From Streptomyces sp. NBC_00287 (lineage in GTDB: Bacteria > Actinomycetota > Actinomycetes > Streptomycetales > Streptomycetaceae), in the NCBI RefSeq assembly GCF_036173105.1, contig NZ_CP108053.1, positions 7,936,001 to 8,000,000 on the forward strand: a stretch of 64,000 bases of DNA, read 5' to 3'. Position numbers and translations under genes: made by a program. Positions within the stretch are counted from its first letter, which is position 1; every line of letters begins with the position of its first letter. Shown in pieces: positions 49,069 through 58,028 of the stretch. The notes beneath the pieces were generated by a model that was not told the origin of the DNA, searched no databases, and saw only the letters and a program-made list of their open reading frames with translations.

Positions 49069-51327
49069 TCACCAGGCTGTGGCCCTCCTGAGATGCTCCG
49101 CGGTGAAGGAGTCCGGGACGTCGAGGAGCTGCCGCGGAGTACCGGTGAAGATCACGTCCCCACCGTCGCGTCCGCCGTCCGGACCGAGGTCGACGATCCA
49201 GTCGGCGTGCGCCACGACGTCCAGGTGGTGCTCGACGACCACGACCGTGTTGCCCGCATCGACGAGCCGGTCCAGCAGGGCGAGCAGCGCGTCGACATCG
49301 GACAGGTGCAGGCCGGTCGTCGGCTCGTCCAGGACGTACAGCGCCCCTTTGAGGTGCAGCCGGGTCGCCAGCTTGATGCGCTGACGTTCGCCGCCGGAGA
49401 GCGTGGACAGCGGTTGGCCGAGGGTGAGGTAGGTGAGGCCGACATCGCGAAGGGCGAGCAGCCTTCGCCGTACGCCTGTGTCGGTGAAGAAGTCGAGCGC
49501 CTGCCCCGCCGTCATCTCCAGGACGTCCGCGATGGAGCGGCCGTCGACGGTCAGCCGCAGCACCTCGTCCTTGAAGCGTCGCCCCTCGCAGTCGTGGCAG
49601 GTCGTGGTCACCGGGTCCATGAAGGCAAGGTCGGTGTAAATGATGCCGCGGCCCTCACAAGTGCCGCATGCGCCCGAGGAGTTGAAACTGAACAGCCCCG
49701 CCTCCGCGCCCGTCTCCCGGGCGAAGATCTTCCGGACGCTGTCCATGATCCCCAGATAGGTCGCGGGAGTTGACCGCGCCGAGATCCCGATCGACGACTG
49801 GTCCACGACCACCGCGTCCGGGTGCGCCCCGGTCAACTCCGCGACCAGCGTGCTCTTCCCCGACCCGGCCACCCCCGTCACCACGGTCAGCACCCCGGTC
49901 GGGAACTCCACCGTGACATCCCGCAGATTGTGCCGGTCCGCACCTTTCACCCACAGCCCGCCCGTCGCCTCCCGCACGGCCTCCTTCACGGTGGTACGAC
50001 GGCCCAGACAGCGCCCGGTCAGCGTCCCGGAGGCGGCGAGACCGTCCGGCGTGCCCTCGAACACCACCCGTCCGCCTTCTGCGCCGGCCCGCGGACCCAT
50101 GTCGACCACATGGTCCGCGAGCGCGATGACATCCCGGTCGTGCTCGACGACAAGCACGGTGTTCCCCTTGTCCCGCAGCCGCAGCAGCAGATCACCGAGC
50201 CGCCCGACGTCCCGCGGGTGCAGTCCGACGCTGGGCTCGTCGAAGATGTACGTCATCCCGGTCAGGCTGGAGCCGAGGTGCCGCACCGTCTTCAGCCGCT
50301 GCCCCTCGCCGCCGGAGAGCGTGGTGGTCTCCCGGTCCAGGCTGAGATAGCCGAGCCCGATCGCGTCGATCCGCTCCAGCGCCGCCGCCGCGGCCCCGGC
50401 GATCGGCCGGGCCACCGGGTCGTCGATCTCCTTCAGTACGGCGATCAGGTCGGTGACCTGCATGTGCGTGCAGTCGGCGATGGTCCGGCCGTTGATCCGG
50501 GTGGCGAGGGCCGCCGCGTTGAGACGGGCGCCGTGGCAGGACGGGCAGACGCCGTCCACCATGAAGTCCCGTACCAGATCACGGGTCTTCTGGCTCATCG
50601 CCGACAAGTCCCGCTTCAGATACAGCCGTTCGAAACGGTCGGCGAGCCCCTCGTACTCCGTGGTCCAGGTGCCGCCCGAGCCTTTGACGGTGACCTTGCT
50701 GCCGGGCTTGCCGTGCATCAGGAACTCCCGCTCGGCGGCGGTGAATCGGCGTACCGGCTTGTGCGGGTCCAGGTCGTCGGAGTTGGTGTACGCCTGCCCC
50801 TGCCAGGTGCCCGCGGCGAACGGCGGGAAGCGGACCGCGCCGTCGGCCAGCGACCGCTCCTCGTCCAGGATGCGGCCCCAGTCCGGCCGTACCGCCCGCC
50901 CGAGACCGTCGCACTCCGGGCACATGCCCGAGGGGTCGTTGAAGGAGTACGCGGTCGCGGGACCGGCGCTCGGGGTGCCGTGCCGGGAGAACAGCACCCG
51001 GATCACCGAGTAGACGTCCGTCATCGTGCCGACCGTGGAGCGCGAGTGGCCGCCGATCGGGCGCTGGTCCACGACGATCGCGGGGGAGAGGTCCTCCAGC
51101 GTCTCCGCGTGCGGCCGCTCGTACTTGGGCAGCCGGTTGCGCACGAACCAGGTGAAGGTCTCGTTCAGTTGCCGTTGCGACTCGACCGCGATCGTGTCGA
51201 AGACGACCGAGGACTTCCCCGATCCCGAAACGCCGGTGAACACGGTCAGCCGGCCTTTCGGGATGCGGAGCGTGACGTCCTTGAGGTTGTTCTCCCTGGC
51301 TCCGGTGATGGTGATGAACTCGCTCAT
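49069..51327 (-). CDS. UvrA-like excinuclease-type ABC ATPase (UvrA2/DrrC group)
   Basis: A 752-residue protein with two ABC modules: Walker A GVSGSGKS and GVAGSGKS, signatures LSGGEGQRLK and LSGGERQRIK, and zinc-finger Cys pairs CPEC, CPSC, CGTC and CHDC. It is shorter than housekeeping UvrA (about 950 residues) because the UvrB-binding insertion region is reduced, as in UvrA2 and the drug-resistance protein DrrC. It may free DNA of bound antibiotics or lesions. It lies 10 bp downstream of the ABC-F gene, in the same direction, so the two probably form one resistance operon. Confidence 0.88.
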   Translation of the reverse strand: MSEFITITGARENNLKDVTLRIPKGRLTVFTGVSGSGKSSVVFDTIAVESQRQLNETFTWFVRNRLPKYERPHAETLEDLSPAIVVDQRPIGGHSRSTVGTMTDVYSVIRVLFSRHGTPSAGPATAYSFNDPSGMCPECDGLGRAVRPDWGRILDEERSLADGAVRFPPFAAGTWQGQAYTNSDDLDPHKPVRRFTAAEREFLMHGKPGSKVTVKGSGGTWTTEYEGLADRFERLYLKRDLSAMSQKTRDLVRDFMVDGVCPSCHGARLNAAALATRINGRTIADCTHMQVTDLIAVLKEIDDPVARPIAGAAAAALERIDAIGLGYLSLDRETTTLSGGEGQRLKTVRHLGSSLTGMTYIFDEPSVGLHPRDVGRLGDLLLRLRDKGNTVLVVEHDRDVIALADHVVDMGPRAGAEGGRVVFEGTPDGLAASGTLTGRCLGRRTTVKEAVREATGGLWVKGADRHNLRDVTVEFPTGVLTVVTGVAGSGKSTLVAELTGAHPDAVVVDQSSIGISARSTPATYLGIMDSVRKIFARETGAEAGLFSFNSSGACGTCEGRGIIYTDLAFMDPVTTTCHDCEGRRFKDEVLRLTVDGRSIADVLEMTAGQALDFFTDTGVRRRLLALRDVGLTYLTLGQPLSTLSGGERQRIKLATRLHLKGALYVLDEPTTGLHLSDVDALLALLDRLVDAGNTVVVVEHHLDVVAHADWIVDLGPDGGRDGGDVIFTGTPRQLLDVPDSFTAEHLRRATAW

Positions 51328-51337
51328 GCCCTCGAAG

Positions 51338-52960
51338 CTAGGCGGGATACCCGACAGCCTCTGGCGTGATTTCCTTCAGTTCTCCGTCGAGCAGCAGCCA
51401 GCGGGTGATGCCGATCGACTCCAGGAACGGCAGGTCGTGGCTGGCCACGATCAGTGCCCCCTCGTACGACTCCAGGGCCGTGGTGAGCTGTCGTACGCTC
51501 GCCATGTCGAGGTTGTTCGTCGGTTCGTCCAGCATCAGCAGCTGCGGCGCGGGCTCGGCCAGCATCAGCGCGGCCAGCGCCGCCCGGAAGCGTTCGCCGC
51601 CGGAAAGCGTCGCCGCCTTCTGGTCGGCGCGGGCGCCCCGGAACAGGAAGCGGGCGAGCCGCGCCCGGACCCGGTTGTTGGTGGCGCCCGGCGCGAACCG
51701 GGCCACGTTCTCGGCGACGGTCCGCTCGTCGTCGAGCACATCGAGCCGCTGCGGCAGGAAGCGCATCGGCACATGCGTCCGCGCCTCGCCCGAGACCGGC
51801 TGCAGCTCCCCGGCGATCGTGCGCAGCAGCGTGGTCTTGCCCGCGCCGTTGCGCCCGATCAGCGCGATCCGCTCAGGACCGCGCAGATCGAAACCACCGG
51901 CCACACGCGCGCCGTAGGCGAGCTCCAGATCCAGGAGCGTGAGGACCTCGCGGCCCGGCGGTACGGCCGTGTGCGGCAGATCGACGCGGATCACGTCGTC
52001 GTCCCGTACGGCCTCCACCGCCTCGTCCAGCCGCTCCTTGGCCTCGACGAGCTTCTCCTCGTGCATGATCCGGTGCTTGCCCGCGGACTCCTGCGCCGCC
52101 CGCTTGCGCGCCCCCATGACGATCTTCGGCTCGCGTTTTTGGTCCCACATCTTCTGGCCGTACCGCTTGCGGCGGGCCAACTTGACCTGGGCGTCGACCA
52201 GTTCGCGTTTCTGCTTCTTGAGATCGGCCTCGGCGACCCGCACCATGCGCTCGGCCGCCTCCTGTTCCACGGCGAGCGCCTCCTCGTACGCCGAGTAGTT
52301 GCCGCCGTACCAGGTGATCTCCCCGGAGCGCAGATCGGCGATCTGGTCGACGAGGTCGAGGAGTTCACGGTCGTGGCTGACCACGACCAGGACGCCCGGC
52401 CAGGAGGAGACCGCGTTGTACAGCCGCCGACGCGCGTACAGGTCGAGATTGTTGGTCGGCTCGTCCAGGAGCAGGACGTCCGGCCTTCGCAGCAGCAGCG
52501 CGGCGAGCCGCAGCAGCACCGATTCACCGCCCGACACCTCGCCGACGGTGCGGTCCAACTGGATGTGTCCGAGGCCGAGTTCGCCGAGGGTGGCGAGGGC
52601 TCGCTCTTCCACGTCCCAGTCGTCGCCGACGGTCTCGAAGTGCTCCTCGGCCACGTCGCCGGCCTCGATGGCGTGCAGGGCGGCCCGCTGGGCGGCGATG
52701 CCGAGCGCCTCGTCGACGCGCAGCGCGGTGTCGAGCGTGACGTTCTGCGGGAGCCAGCCGACCTCGCCGGTGACGCGGACGGCGCCGTCGGCGGGGGTGA
52801 GTTCACCGGCGATGAGCTTCAACAGGGTTGATTTTCCCGACCCGTTCACCCCGACGAGCCCGGTGCGGCCGGGGCCGAAGGCGGTGTCGAGGCCCTCGAA
52901 GACGGGGGTGCCGTCGGGCCAGGTGAAGGAAAGGGACGTGCAGGTGATGGAACTTGACAT
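51338..52960 (-). CDS. ABC-F ribosome-associated ATPase (antibiotic-resistance type)
   Basis: The 540-residue protein has two ABC domains without membrane segments: GVNGSGKST with VSGGE, and GRNGAGKTT with LSGGERFRAAL. They are joined by a long charged linker (EQEAAERMVRVAEADLKKQKRELVDAQVKLARRKRYG) that would enter the ribosomal tunnel region. ABC-F proteins protect ribosomes from macrolides, lincosamides or pleuromutilins, or rescue stalled ribosomes. GGAGG precedes the ATG. The unusually long leader with its own promoter and a tiny upstream ORF points to drug-induced attenuation. Confidence 0.9.
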   Translation of the reverse strand: MSSSITCTSLSFTWPDGTPVFEGLDTAFGPGRTGLVGVNGSGKSTLLKLIAGELTPADGAVRVTGEVGWLPQNVTLDTALRVDEALGIAAQRAALHAIEAGDVAEEHFETVGDDWDVEERALATLGELGLGHIQLDRTVGEVSGGESVLLRLAALLLRRPDVLLLDEPTNNLDLYARRRLYNAVSSWPGVLVVVSHDRELLDLVDQIADLRSGEITWYGGNYSAYEEALAVEQEAAERMVRVAEADLKKQKRELVDAQVKLARRKRYGQKMWDQKREPKIVMGARKRAAQESAGKHRIMHEEKLVEAKERLDEAVEAVRDDDVIRVDLPHTAVPPGREVLTLLDLELAYGARVAGGFDLRGPERIALIGRNGAGKTTLLRTIAGELQPVSGEARTHVPMRFLPQRLDVLDDERTVAENVARFAPGATNNRVRARLARFLFRGARADQKAATLSGGERFRAALAALMLAEPAPQLLMLDEPTNNLDMASVRQLTTALESYEGALIVASHDLPFLESIGITRWLLLDGELKEITPEAVGYPA

Positions 52961-53135
52961 GCGGGCCTCCGCGGTTGCTCGAAGCGATCAAGGGCAAACG
53001 CGTATCGAGACACCTGCGACCCGCGGGGAGGCCTCGGCGGGGCATGAGAAAAGCCCTGTACCGGAGGACGGCTCGAACACCGAGGTCGCACGCGGCAGCC
53101 ACACCTCAGGGGTGTGACAGCGGTGTCTCAGGACC

Positions 53136-53147
53136 TCAGACGAGCAA
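53136..53147 (-). CDS. Three-codon upstream ORF in the ABC-F leader
   Basis: TTG-CTC-GTC-stop (peptide MLV) follows a good ribosome site, GGAGAAGG (53158-53151), with seven bases between GGAG and the TTG. It is about 175 bases upstream of the ABC-F ATG and some 30 bases from the predicted transcript start. Minimal leader peptides of this kind are known to sense ribosome-targeting drugs. Real translation is not shown. Confidence 0.4.
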   Translation of the reverse strand: MLV

Positions 53148-53184
53148 CGTCCTTCTCCAATCGACGGCAACAGGACCGATATAC

Positions 53185-53213
53185 ACCGTAGGAGGGGCCC
53201 GGGAGGCTGTCAA
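53185..53213 (-). promoter_or_regulatory. Housekeeping-type promoter of the ABC-F leader
   Basis: On the minus strand TTGACA (53213-53208) and TACGGT (53190-53185) are separated by exactly 17 bases, an excellent vegetative sigma-factor promoter. Transcription would begin near 53178 and give a leader of about 218 bases. That leader holds the tiny ORF, a 6-bp hairpin CACACC/GGTGTG (about 53098-53118) and a GC-rich segment ending in GGGCTTTTC (53061-53053) that could act as an attenuator. Confidence 0.75.
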
Positions 53214-53271
53214 CGGAATTAAAACGGCGGCCGTCGGGATTAAGTGGCCCGCCGTCGGGGGCCGCCTTCCG

Positions 53272-53688
53272 CTAGCAGGCGTCCCGCATCAGTTCGGCCA
53301 GGTCGTGGTCCAGGTCGAGCTGGAGGTGCTCCAGGCCGACCGGCACCAGTTCGCCGGTGGCGTCCAGGAAGCGGCGGATCTCGCTGCTGCGGACATGGAC
53401 GACGGCCGTGCCTTCGGGGGCGTGGAACTCCAGGACCGTGCGGTCGTAGCCGTAGGGCCGGACGCGGACGTCGCCGTGGCCGACGCTCTCCCGCTGGCCC
53501 TCGGTGAGGAGTTCGCGGCTGAAGGTCCAGCAGACCTCCACGCCCTCCAGGGTGGCCGGGGCCGGGAAGGTCATGCGGACGGCGAACGGGTCGCGCCGGT
53601 CGTAGTGCAGCGTGGCGGGAATGCTCGGCATCCGCGGCGCGGCGGCGACGAGACGGGCCTCTACGGGCTGCTCGATGACGTAGGACAA
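53272..53688 (-). CDS. SsgA-like sporulation protein (SALP)
   Basis: A 138-residue protein of the Streptomyces SsgA/SsgB family, which guides septum and cell-wall events in sporulation. It shows the family strand-loop pattern: ARLVAAAPRMPSIPATLHYDRRDPFAVRMTFP, EGVEVCWTFSRELLTEGQRESVGHGDVRVRP, and the C-terminal SSEIRRFLDATGELVPVG. The best start is TTG (53686-53688, MSYVIEQPVEARL), with GGGAG upstream; the longer upstream frame does not look coding. Which SALP it is cannot be decided. Confidence 0.88.
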   Translation of the reverse strand: MSYVIEQPVEARLVAAAPRMPSIPATLHYDRRDPFAVRMTFPAPATLEGVEVCWTFSRELLTEGQRESVGHGDVRVRPYGYDRTVLEFHAPEGTAVVHVRSSEIRRFLDATGELVPVGLEHLQLDLDHDLAELMRDAC

Positions 53689-53904
53689 CGCCTTGCTCCC
53701 TTGCGACGGCTGGACGTGGCTCCGGGCGGATGAGGCCGGGCACTGTAAGAGACGACGGAATCGACGAATCCGTGCACACGGAGGGCGAGTGACCTCGGTC
53801 ACCGCCTTTCATGCACGGGAGTGACGTGGTTGGCCTCCTGGTCTTGTTCAGGCCGTATGAGGCGGTCTGGACGGCGCTGTGGGGGTGGGCTAGCTTCGCC
53901 CGCC

Positions 53905-54996
53905 ATGAGGGCCTTGGGGAACACGCGACGGTGGGGACGCACGTTTCGTACGACGGCCGCGGGGGTGGTGTGCGCGGCGGCGCTGGCCGCGCTGACGGCC
54001 GTACCCGCGCAGGCGCACGAGCCCGCGCACTGGGAACCGAAGGACACCGGCAGCCCGACGGTACGGTTCCGCGGGCTCGCGGCCGTCGACCGGGACACCG
54101 CCTGGTTGGCCGGGAGCGCCGGCACGGTCCTGCGGACGACGGACGGCGGGGCGAGCTGGCGGAACGTCTCTCCGCCGGGCGCCGGGGAGCTCCAGTTCCG
54201 GGACGTCGAGGCGTTCGACGCGCGTCGGGCCGTCGTGCTCGCCATCGGCGAGGGCGAGGCGTCCCGGGTGTACCGCACCGAGGACGGCGGAGCGACCTGG
54301 ACCGAGGCCTTCCGCAACACCGATCCGCGCGCCTTCTACGACTGCATGGCCTTCTTCGACCGCCGCCACGGCCTCGCGATGAGCGACCCGGTGGACGGCA
54401 GGTTCCGCATCCTGTCGACCGCCGACGGCGGCCGCTCCTGGACGGTTCTGCCCAGCGAGGGGATGCCCGCAGCGCTGGACGGCGAGGCCGGGTTCGCGGC
54501 CAGTGGCCAGTGCCTGGTGACTGCCGGGCCGAAGGACGTCTGGCTGGCCACCGGCGGCGCCGCACGCGCGCGTGTGCTGCACTCCGCCGACCGCGGACGG
54601 ACCTGGACGGCCGCCGACACCCCGATCCCGGCCGGCGACCCCGCCCGGGGCGTGTTCGCCCTTGCCTTCCGCGACCGGGCCCACGGCCTCGCCGTCGGCG
54701 GCGACTACCGCCCGGACCAGACCTCCCCGAGCGCGGCGGCCCGCAGCACGGACGGCGGCGCGGGATGGCGGCCGGCCACTACCCCGGTGCCGGCCTACCG
54801 CTCCGGCGTCGCCTGGCTCCCGCACAGCCGCACCGCCGCCCTCGCGGTCGGCCCCACCGGCACGGACCTGACGACCGACGGCGGCCGCAACTGGCGGACC
54901 GTCGACACCGGCTCGTACGACACCGTCGACTGCACCGCCGACGGGGCCTGCTGGGCCGCGGGCGAGAAGGGGCGCGTGGCACGCCTCGCGAGGTGA
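53905..54996 (+). CDS. Exported beta-propeller (BNR/YCF48-like) protein
   Basis: A 363-residue protein with a signal peptide (TTAAGVVCAAALAALTAVPAQAHE). The mature part repeats TTDGGASWRN, TEDGGATWTEAF, TADGGRSWTV, SADRGRTWTA and TTDGGRNWRTVD, the Asp-box/BNR strands of photosystem-assembly-factor or sialidase-like propellers. No sialidase catalytic set was seen. It probably binds a ligand at the cell surface. A TAGCTT box 12 bp upstream is consistent with a very short leader. Confidence 0.82.
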   Translation: MRALGNTRRWGRTFRTTAAGVVCAAALAALTAVPAQAHEPAHWEPKDTGSPTVRFRGLAAVDRDTAWLAGSAGTVLRTTDGGASWRNVSPPGAGELQFRDVEAFDARRAVVLAIGEGEASRVYRTEDGGATWTEAFRNTDPRAFYDCMAFFDRRHGLAMSDPVDGRFRILSTADGGRSWTVLPSEGMPAALDGEAGFAASGQCLVTAGPKDVWLATGGAARARVLHSADRGRTWTAADTPIPAGDPARGVFALAFRDRAHGLAVGGDYRPDQTSPSAAARSTDGGAGWRPATTPVPAYRSGVAWLPHSRTAALAVGPTGTDLTTDGGRNWRTVDTGSYDTVDCTADGACWAAGEKGRVARLAR

Positions 54997-55045
54997 TCCC
55001 GGAATGTGGGTACTCGGCCGCTGACCGTGAGAGGAGTGAGCGCAC

Positions 55046-55375
55046 ATGCCACGCGGTTCGAGCCCCAAGCGGGAGCGGCAGTACGAGCACATCAAGGAGA
55101 GCGCGCAGGAGCGCGGCGAGAGCACCGAGCGGGCCAAGGAGATCGCCTCGCGCACGGTGAACAAGGAACGCGCCCGCTCCGGCGAGTCCAAGACGGCCAG
55201 CCGCACCTCGACCGAGGACATGTCGTCCGGCAAGCGGGGCGGCCAGCGGTCCGGCCAGGGCTCCCAGGGCCCTACGTACGACCAGCTCTACGAGGAGGCC
55301 AAGCGCCGTAACATCCAGGGCCGTTCGGACATGAACAAGAGCCAGCTCAAGCGTGCCCTGGGTGGGAAGAGCTGA
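55046..55375 (+). CDS. Small basic protein with a Rho-N/SAP-like C-terminus
   Basis: A 109-residue very basic, Gly/Ser/Arg-rich protein. The C-terminus PTYDQLYEEAKRRNIQGRSDMNKSQLKRALGGKS resembles the Rho-N/SAP helix-extended-helix fold that binds nucleic acid. The N-terminus is charged and probably disordered. Relatives are often named plasmid stabilization protein, although there is no toxin-antitoxin partner. It lies 28 bases before the endonuclease V gene, so the two may be cotranscribed and act on the same DNA. Confidence 0.8.
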   Translation: MPRGSSPKRERQYEHIKESAQERGESTERAKEIASRTVNKERARSGESKTASRTSTEDMSSGKRGGQRSGQGSQGPTYDQLYEEAKRRNIQGRSDMNKSQLKRALGGKS

Positions 55376-55403
55376 CACCGGGGCCCGTACGCTCGTCCGC
55401 ATC

Positions 55404-56531
55404 ATGACGACCGTACGCATCCCCGCGGGCTGGCCCGCCACCGAGGAAGACGCCCGCGCCGTCCAGGACGAGCTACGCGCACGCGTGGTGCTCGACGAGC
55501 CGGGCCCACCGCCCGGCACCGGGCATGTCACCGGCGTCGACGTGGCCTACGACGACGAGCTGGACGTCGTGGCGGCAGCGGCAGTCGTCCTGGACGCGGC
55601 CACGCTGGAGGTGGTCGCGGAGGCGACGGCCGTCGGCCGGATCTCCTTCCCGTACGTGCCGGGCCTGCTCGCCTTCCGGGAGATCCCCACGGTCCTGGCC
55701 GCCCTGGACGCCCTGCCGTGCCCGCCGGGCCTTGTGGTCTGCGACGGCTACGGCCTCGCCCACCCCCGCCGCTTCGGCCTCGCCAGCCACCTCGGCGTCC
55801 TCACCGGGCTGCCCACCATCGGCGTCGCCAAGAACCCCTTCACCTTCTCCTACGACGAGCCGGACGCAGCGCGAGGAGCCTCGTCCCCGCTGGTCTCCGG
55901 CACCGAGGAGGTAGGCCGCGCCCTGCGCACCCGGGACGCCGTCAAGCCGGTCTTCGTATCGGTCGGCCACCGCATCACCCTCAACAACGCCTGCACCCAC
56001 ACCCTCGCCCTCACCCCGACCTACCGCCTCCCGGAGACGACACGCAGAGCGGACGCGCTGTGCAGGCGGGCGCTGCGCGAGGCGACGGCTCCGAACGAAC
56101 GACTCGCCGCACAAGCGCGGGCGGACAAGCGCCGGTCATGGGGGCGCACCCTCTTCGAGGCCCAGCGCAACCCGGTGGCCTGGGCGGGCCGTGTGCTCGA
56201 AGCGGCCGTCGCGGAGGGGGACCGGACACCGGAACTCGATGCCGTGCTGGCCATGGCGGCCGACCGGGACGAGTGGAGCCGTGGCAGCGAGCTCTTCGGA
56301 CGGGTACGGGGCGCCGGAATCGACGCCGAGAACCAGCTGGTGTTCCGGCTCGCGGAGCTGGTGGGCAAGCTCGCCCACAACGCGGCAGGTCCTCCGCCGT
56401 ACTTCGACTATCACGCGGGCTGGGAGATCGGTCCGCTCGCCTGCCGGCTCGCGGCCGCGTCGGAAGATCCCGCTCTCCGGGACCGCCTCGAAGCCGCGCT
56501 GGGGGACTGGCCCCCGTCCGAGTCAGTCTGA
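55404..56531 (+). CDS. nfi: Endonuclease V with a long C-terminal extension
   Basis: Residues 1 to about 228 are an endonuclease V that nicks DNA near deoxyinosine. Catalytic Asp D46 (TGVDVAYD), Glu E93 (FREIP) and Asp D114 (CDGYGLAHPRRFG), the PYVPG wedge (83-87) and VGHR are intact. Typical bacterial enzymes end about here (LPETTRRADALCRRALREAT). This frame continues for about 145 further residues with a helical domain (FEAQRNPVAWAGRVLEAAVAEGD..., ELFGRVRGAGIDAENQLVFRLAELVGKLAHN...) that was not recognised. The frame stays open with good coding character, so it appears to be a fusion. The start ATG at 55404 is set by family alignment. Confidence 0.85.
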   Translation: MTTVRIPAGWPATEEDARAVQDELRARVVLDEPGPPPGTGHVTGVDVAYDDELDVVAAAAVVLDAATLEVVAEATAVGRISFPYVPGLLAFREIPTVLAALDALPCPPGLVVCDGYGLAHPRRFGLASHLGVLTGLPTIGVAKNPFTFSYDEPDAARGASSPLVSGTEEVGRALRTRDAVKPVFVSVGHRITLNNACTHTLALTPTYRLPETTRRADALCRRALREATAPNERLAAQARADKRRSWGRTLFEAQRNPVAWAGRVLEAAVAEGDRTPELDAVLAMAADRDEWSRGSELFGRVRGAGIDAENQLVFRLAELVGKLAHNAAGPPPYFDYHAGWEIGPLACRLAAASEDPALRDRLEAALGDWPPSESV

Positions 56532-56591
56532 GTACGTCGTCTGAGTACCCGTACGGATGTCCGCGCCCGGTTCGCTCGACAGGCTGGGCGC

Positions 56592-56753
56592 ATGACGTCC
56601 CACCGTATGACCTCCCAACGCTCCCCGAAGCCCCTTGCCGACCCCAACCGCCCCGTCGAGCGGGCCGTGACGGCCGCGCTCGTCCTTGCCGTGCTTGCGG
56701 GGCTGGCCTGGATCTGCGGGATGATCTACACCGTGGCTCAGTGGCCGCTGTAG
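56592..56753 (+). CDS. 53-residue single-pass membrane protein
   Basis: A short gene encodes MTSHRMTSQRSPKPLADPNR..., then one hydrophobic helix (AVTAALVLAVLAGLAWICGMIY) and TVAQWPL. It starts 60 bp after the endonuclease V stop and ends four bases before the convergent saccharopine dehydrogenase-like gene. Membrane insertion is the only prediction possible. Similar small proteins recur in Streptomyces genomes, but no function is known. Confidence 0.7.
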   Translation: MTSHRMTSQRSPKPLADPNRPVERAVTAALVLAVLAGLAWICGMIYTVAQWPL

Positions 56754-56757
56754 GGAC

Positions 56758-57936
56758 CTACCGGCTCGCGGCTACCCGGAACACGATCCCCGCGCGCTGG
56801 AGCCGTTCCGTCAGCGCGTCGCCCATGGCCACGGCTGTGGTGATCTGCCCGGCCGTGGGCGGCAGTTCGTCGAAGGCCAGGCAGAGCGCCGACTCGGCGA
56901 GCATCTTCGCCGTCTCGTCATAGCCGGGGTCGCCGCCCGAGACCTCGGTGAAGACCCGGCGGCCACCGCCCTGTCCGACGAAACGCACCGAGAACCAGCT
57001 CTTCGCCCGCTTCTCCGGGCTCGGGCCGTCCCCGGGCCTGAGCCGGTCCGACAGCCACCGGCGGGCGGGCGGCAGTTGGGCGGCGGCGGCGAGGCCGCCC
57101 ACGCCCACCACACCGGCCACCGCGACGGGCAGATGCCGTACGGCCGCGTAGTGCCGATACCGGAAGTCGGGACCGTAGCGCTCCAGGGCCTTCGCCGAGC
57201 GGCGCACGATCTGCGGGTCGATGGTCGGCAGCGGCAGGGCCCAGGCGCCGACCTCCCCGGCGTACCGGGGCGCGCCGGTCAGGGCGAGGGCCCGGCGGCC
57301 GACAAGGCGCGGCTCGTGCCGGTGACGGTCCCGCGCGGCGGCGATCATCTGGCGTCCGCGCGCAAACTGGCCCAGCGCCGAGGCGAACGTCCCGCCCGAG
57401 AACATGGCGTTGGCGGTCACGAACCCGTCCACCGACAACGGCACGCCCTCCGGCAACTGCCGGACCGTGAAGTACACGCCCAGATCGTGCGGCACGGAGT
57501 CGAACCCTGCCGCGTGGACGATCCGGGCGCCGGTCTCACGCGCGCGTGCGTCATGGCGGACGTACATCAGGTCCACGAACTCCGGCTCACCGCTGAGGTC
57601 GAGATAGTCCGTGCCGCTGTCCGCGCAGGCGGCGACGAGCTCCTCGCCGTACTTCACATAGGGGCCCACCGTCGTGGCCACCACGCGCGCGTGCCGGGCG
57701 AGTTCCCACAGCGAGGCGGGGTCCGCGACGTCCGCGCGCAGGACGCCGACCCGCTCGCCGCCGGGCAGCCGTTCGCGCAGCCGCTCCAGCTTCGTCTCGT
57801 CGCGGCCCGCGATCGCCCAGCGCAGCCCGTCGGGCGCATGCGCCGCGAGGTACTCCGCGGTGAGCGCCCCGGCGAAGCCGGTGGCTCCGAAGAGCACGAT
57901 GTCGTAGGGACGGTCCGTCTTGCTCAGCCTGCTCAT
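56758..57936 (-). CDS. Saccharopine dehydrogenase-like oxidoreductase (trans-acting enoyl reductase type)
   Basis: A 392-residue NAD(P)-binding protein beginning DIVLFGATGFAGALTAEYLA, with SSGTDYLDLSGEPEF-like and GARIVHAAGFDSVPHDLGVYF motifs of the saccharopine dehydrogenase-like family. Actinobacterial members act as trans enoyl reductases in lipid synthesis; in others the substrate is unknown. The C-terminal half carries a hydrophobic segment (LPVAVAGVVGVGGLAAAAQLP). It diverges from the MmcQ/YjbR gene. Confidence 0.87.
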   Translation of the reverse strand: MSRLSKTDRPYDIVLFGATGFAGALTAEYLAAHAPDGLRWAIAGRDETKLERLRERLPGGERVGVLRADVADPASLWELARHARVVATTVGPYVKYGEELVAACADSGTDYLDLSGEPEFVDLMYVRHDARARETGARIVHAAGFDSVPHDLGVYFTVRQLPEGVPLSVDGFVTANAMFSGGTFASALGQFARGRQMIAAARDRHRHEPRLVGRRALALTGAPRYAGEVGAWALPLPTIDPQIVRRSAKALERYGPDFRYRHYAAVRHLPVAVAGVVGVGGLAAAAQLPPARRWLSDRLRPGDGPSPEKRAKSWFSVRFVGQGGGRRVFTEVSGGDPGYDETAKMLAESALCLAFDELPPTAGQITTAVAMGDALTERLQRAGIVFRVAASR

Positions 57937-58028
57937 GACACCTCTCGGTCCCGCACCACGCGCCGTTGTCGGTGGCCGAGGCTAGCGTGAGGAGTGCGGA
58001 GCCCGACGACGAGCCCTGGAGGCAGCGG

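Noticed and set aside
53689..53802. Longer start for the SsgA-like protein
   Set aside because: The added 38 residues are Arg/Pro-rich and not typical of the family; TTG with GGGAG upstream gives the normal length.
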